From Prolixibacteraceae bacterium (GTDB lineage: Bacteria > Bacteroidota > Bacteroidia > Bacteroidales > Prolixibacteraceae): 41,904 bases of DNA. Positions 41,649-41,904 of the stretch are shown here, one piece after another (positions within the stretch are counted from its first letter, which is position 1; each line of letters starts with the position of its first letter). The position numbers and the translations under genes were made by a program. Under the pieces are notes generated by a model. It worked only from the letters and a program-made list of their open reading frames with translations. It did no database searches and was not told the DNA's origin. The DNA lies in assembly GCA_017998095.1 (NCBI GenBank), contig JAGODU010000018.1, positions 1 to 41,904 on the forward strand, in the 5' to 3' direction.

Positions 41649-41904
41649 TCATCTTATCACACAAAATCCTTTTTGAATCAAACTGTTTGATAAAGTTATA
41701 TTTTTAAGTTTTTCAATAATATCTCTGCTCATATTACCTTTGCCGTAGGGATTCTCCACATCTCTGATCGATGCAACAAAAACCTCTGAAACGGCTGTTT
41801 TAATTGCCTCTGAGATGTTTTTTCTATTGCATACGTTAACATCTATCACATTCTTTGCCCTAACCCTACCCTTCTGTCTGTCGCCTATATTAACTACGGG
41901 AAGC
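41649..41904 (-). CDS. neuC: NeuC-type hydrolysing UDP-N-acetylhexosamine 2-epimerase, C-terminal 84 residues
   Basis: Only the C-terminal 84 codons are in the window; the gene enters from the right edge. The first residues, LPVVNIGDRQKGRVRAKNV, carry the GDRQKGR motif of hydrolysing NeuC/LegG enzymes, unlike the non-hydrolysing WecB group. ISEAIKTAVSE and NPYGKGNMSRDIIE complete the domain. These enzymes release ManNAc (or its 2,4-diacetamido-6-deoxy analogue) from the UDP-sugar, which a NeuB-type synthase then uses. No full-length NeuB lies in the window; one may be encoded upstream, beyond the right edge. A 30-base gap leads to the CBS nucleotidyltransferase gene. Confidence 0.88.
   Translation of the reverse strand, partial: LPVVNIGDRQKGRVRAKNVIDVNVCNRKNISEAIKTAVSEVFVASIRDVENPYGKGNMSRDIIEKLKNITLSNSLIQKGFCVIR

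Noticed and set aside
1..41904. Mobile elements, tRNA genes or CRISPR repeats as insertion marks
   Set aside because: No transposase or integrase motif, tRNA-like fold or regularly spaced repeat was noticed on either strand, although composition is mosaic.

Overview
The window is one uninterrupted stretch of a surface-glycan biosynthesis locus. All 40 supported protein genes lie on the minus strand and read from the right edge to the left edge. Most neighbours overlap (often by a 4-base ATGA-type junction) or are separated by fewer than 60 bases, and no gene-free stretch exceeds about 72 bases. I see no rRNA, tRNA, CRISPR array, transposase, integrase or convincing terminator. The locus continues past both edges: a neuC-type gene is cut at the right and a membrane glycosyltransferase gene at the left. 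Base composition is uneven (single 60-base lines range from 11/60 to 32/60 G+C), which suggests a mosaic. Nothing here fixes the taxonomy. Five oxygen-sensitive radical SAM enzymes, a Wzx-type flippase, a Maf-like flagellin-glycosylation protein and nonulosonic (sialic-like) acid genes would fit an anaerobic Gram-negative bacterium, but that is an inference.

Right block (about 34.7-41.9 kb, transcribed first): NeuC-type hydrolysing UDP-sugar 2-epimerase, a CBS-domain sugar nucleotidyltransferase, a Gfo/Idh/MocA oxidoreductase, a DegT aminotransferase, a CMP-nonulosonate synthetase, a 62-residue unknown protein, a Maf/DUF115 protein and a radical SAM enzyme. Gene content and order resemble the legionaminic acid (ptm/leg) flagellin-glycosylation locus of Campylobacter, so this block probably makes and transfers a CMP-activated legionaminic-type sugar.

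Middle-right block (about 20.4-34.7 kb): a large putative transferase, a second DegT aminotransferase, a GT-B-like protein, a TIM-barrel isomerase, a NeuB-type synthase without its usual C-terminal SAF domain, a HAD/B12-binding/radical SAM fusion, then a second Gfo/Idh, DegT and SpsF-type cytidylyltransferase triplet, a methyltransferase, and two more radical SAM enzymes. It looks like a second, partly paralogous route to a nonulosonic-type sugar.

Middle-left block (about 9-20.4 kb): another large putative transferase, the flippase, a fifth radical SAM enzyme, a divergent acylneuraminate cytidylyltransferase, an SDR, a methyltransferase, a D-2-hydroxyacid dehydrogenase, an SDR epimerase/dehydratase, a metal-dependent cyclase-family hydrolase, a HAD phosphatase and a further GT-B-like protein. 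It may make an unusual sugar or a hydroxy-acid decoration.

Left block (1-9 kb): an RmlD-like reductase, a CgeB-type glycosyltransferase, a sugar-1-phosphate nucleotidyltransferase, an Rmd-like reductase, GT2 and GT4 glycosyltransferases, an SGNH O-acyltransferase/esterase-like protein, a PglC-like initiating phosphoglycosyl transferase and a GT39-like membrane glycosyltransferase. This looks like lipid-linked oligosaccharide assembly. No Wzy polymerase or Wzz chain-length regulator is recognisable in the window.
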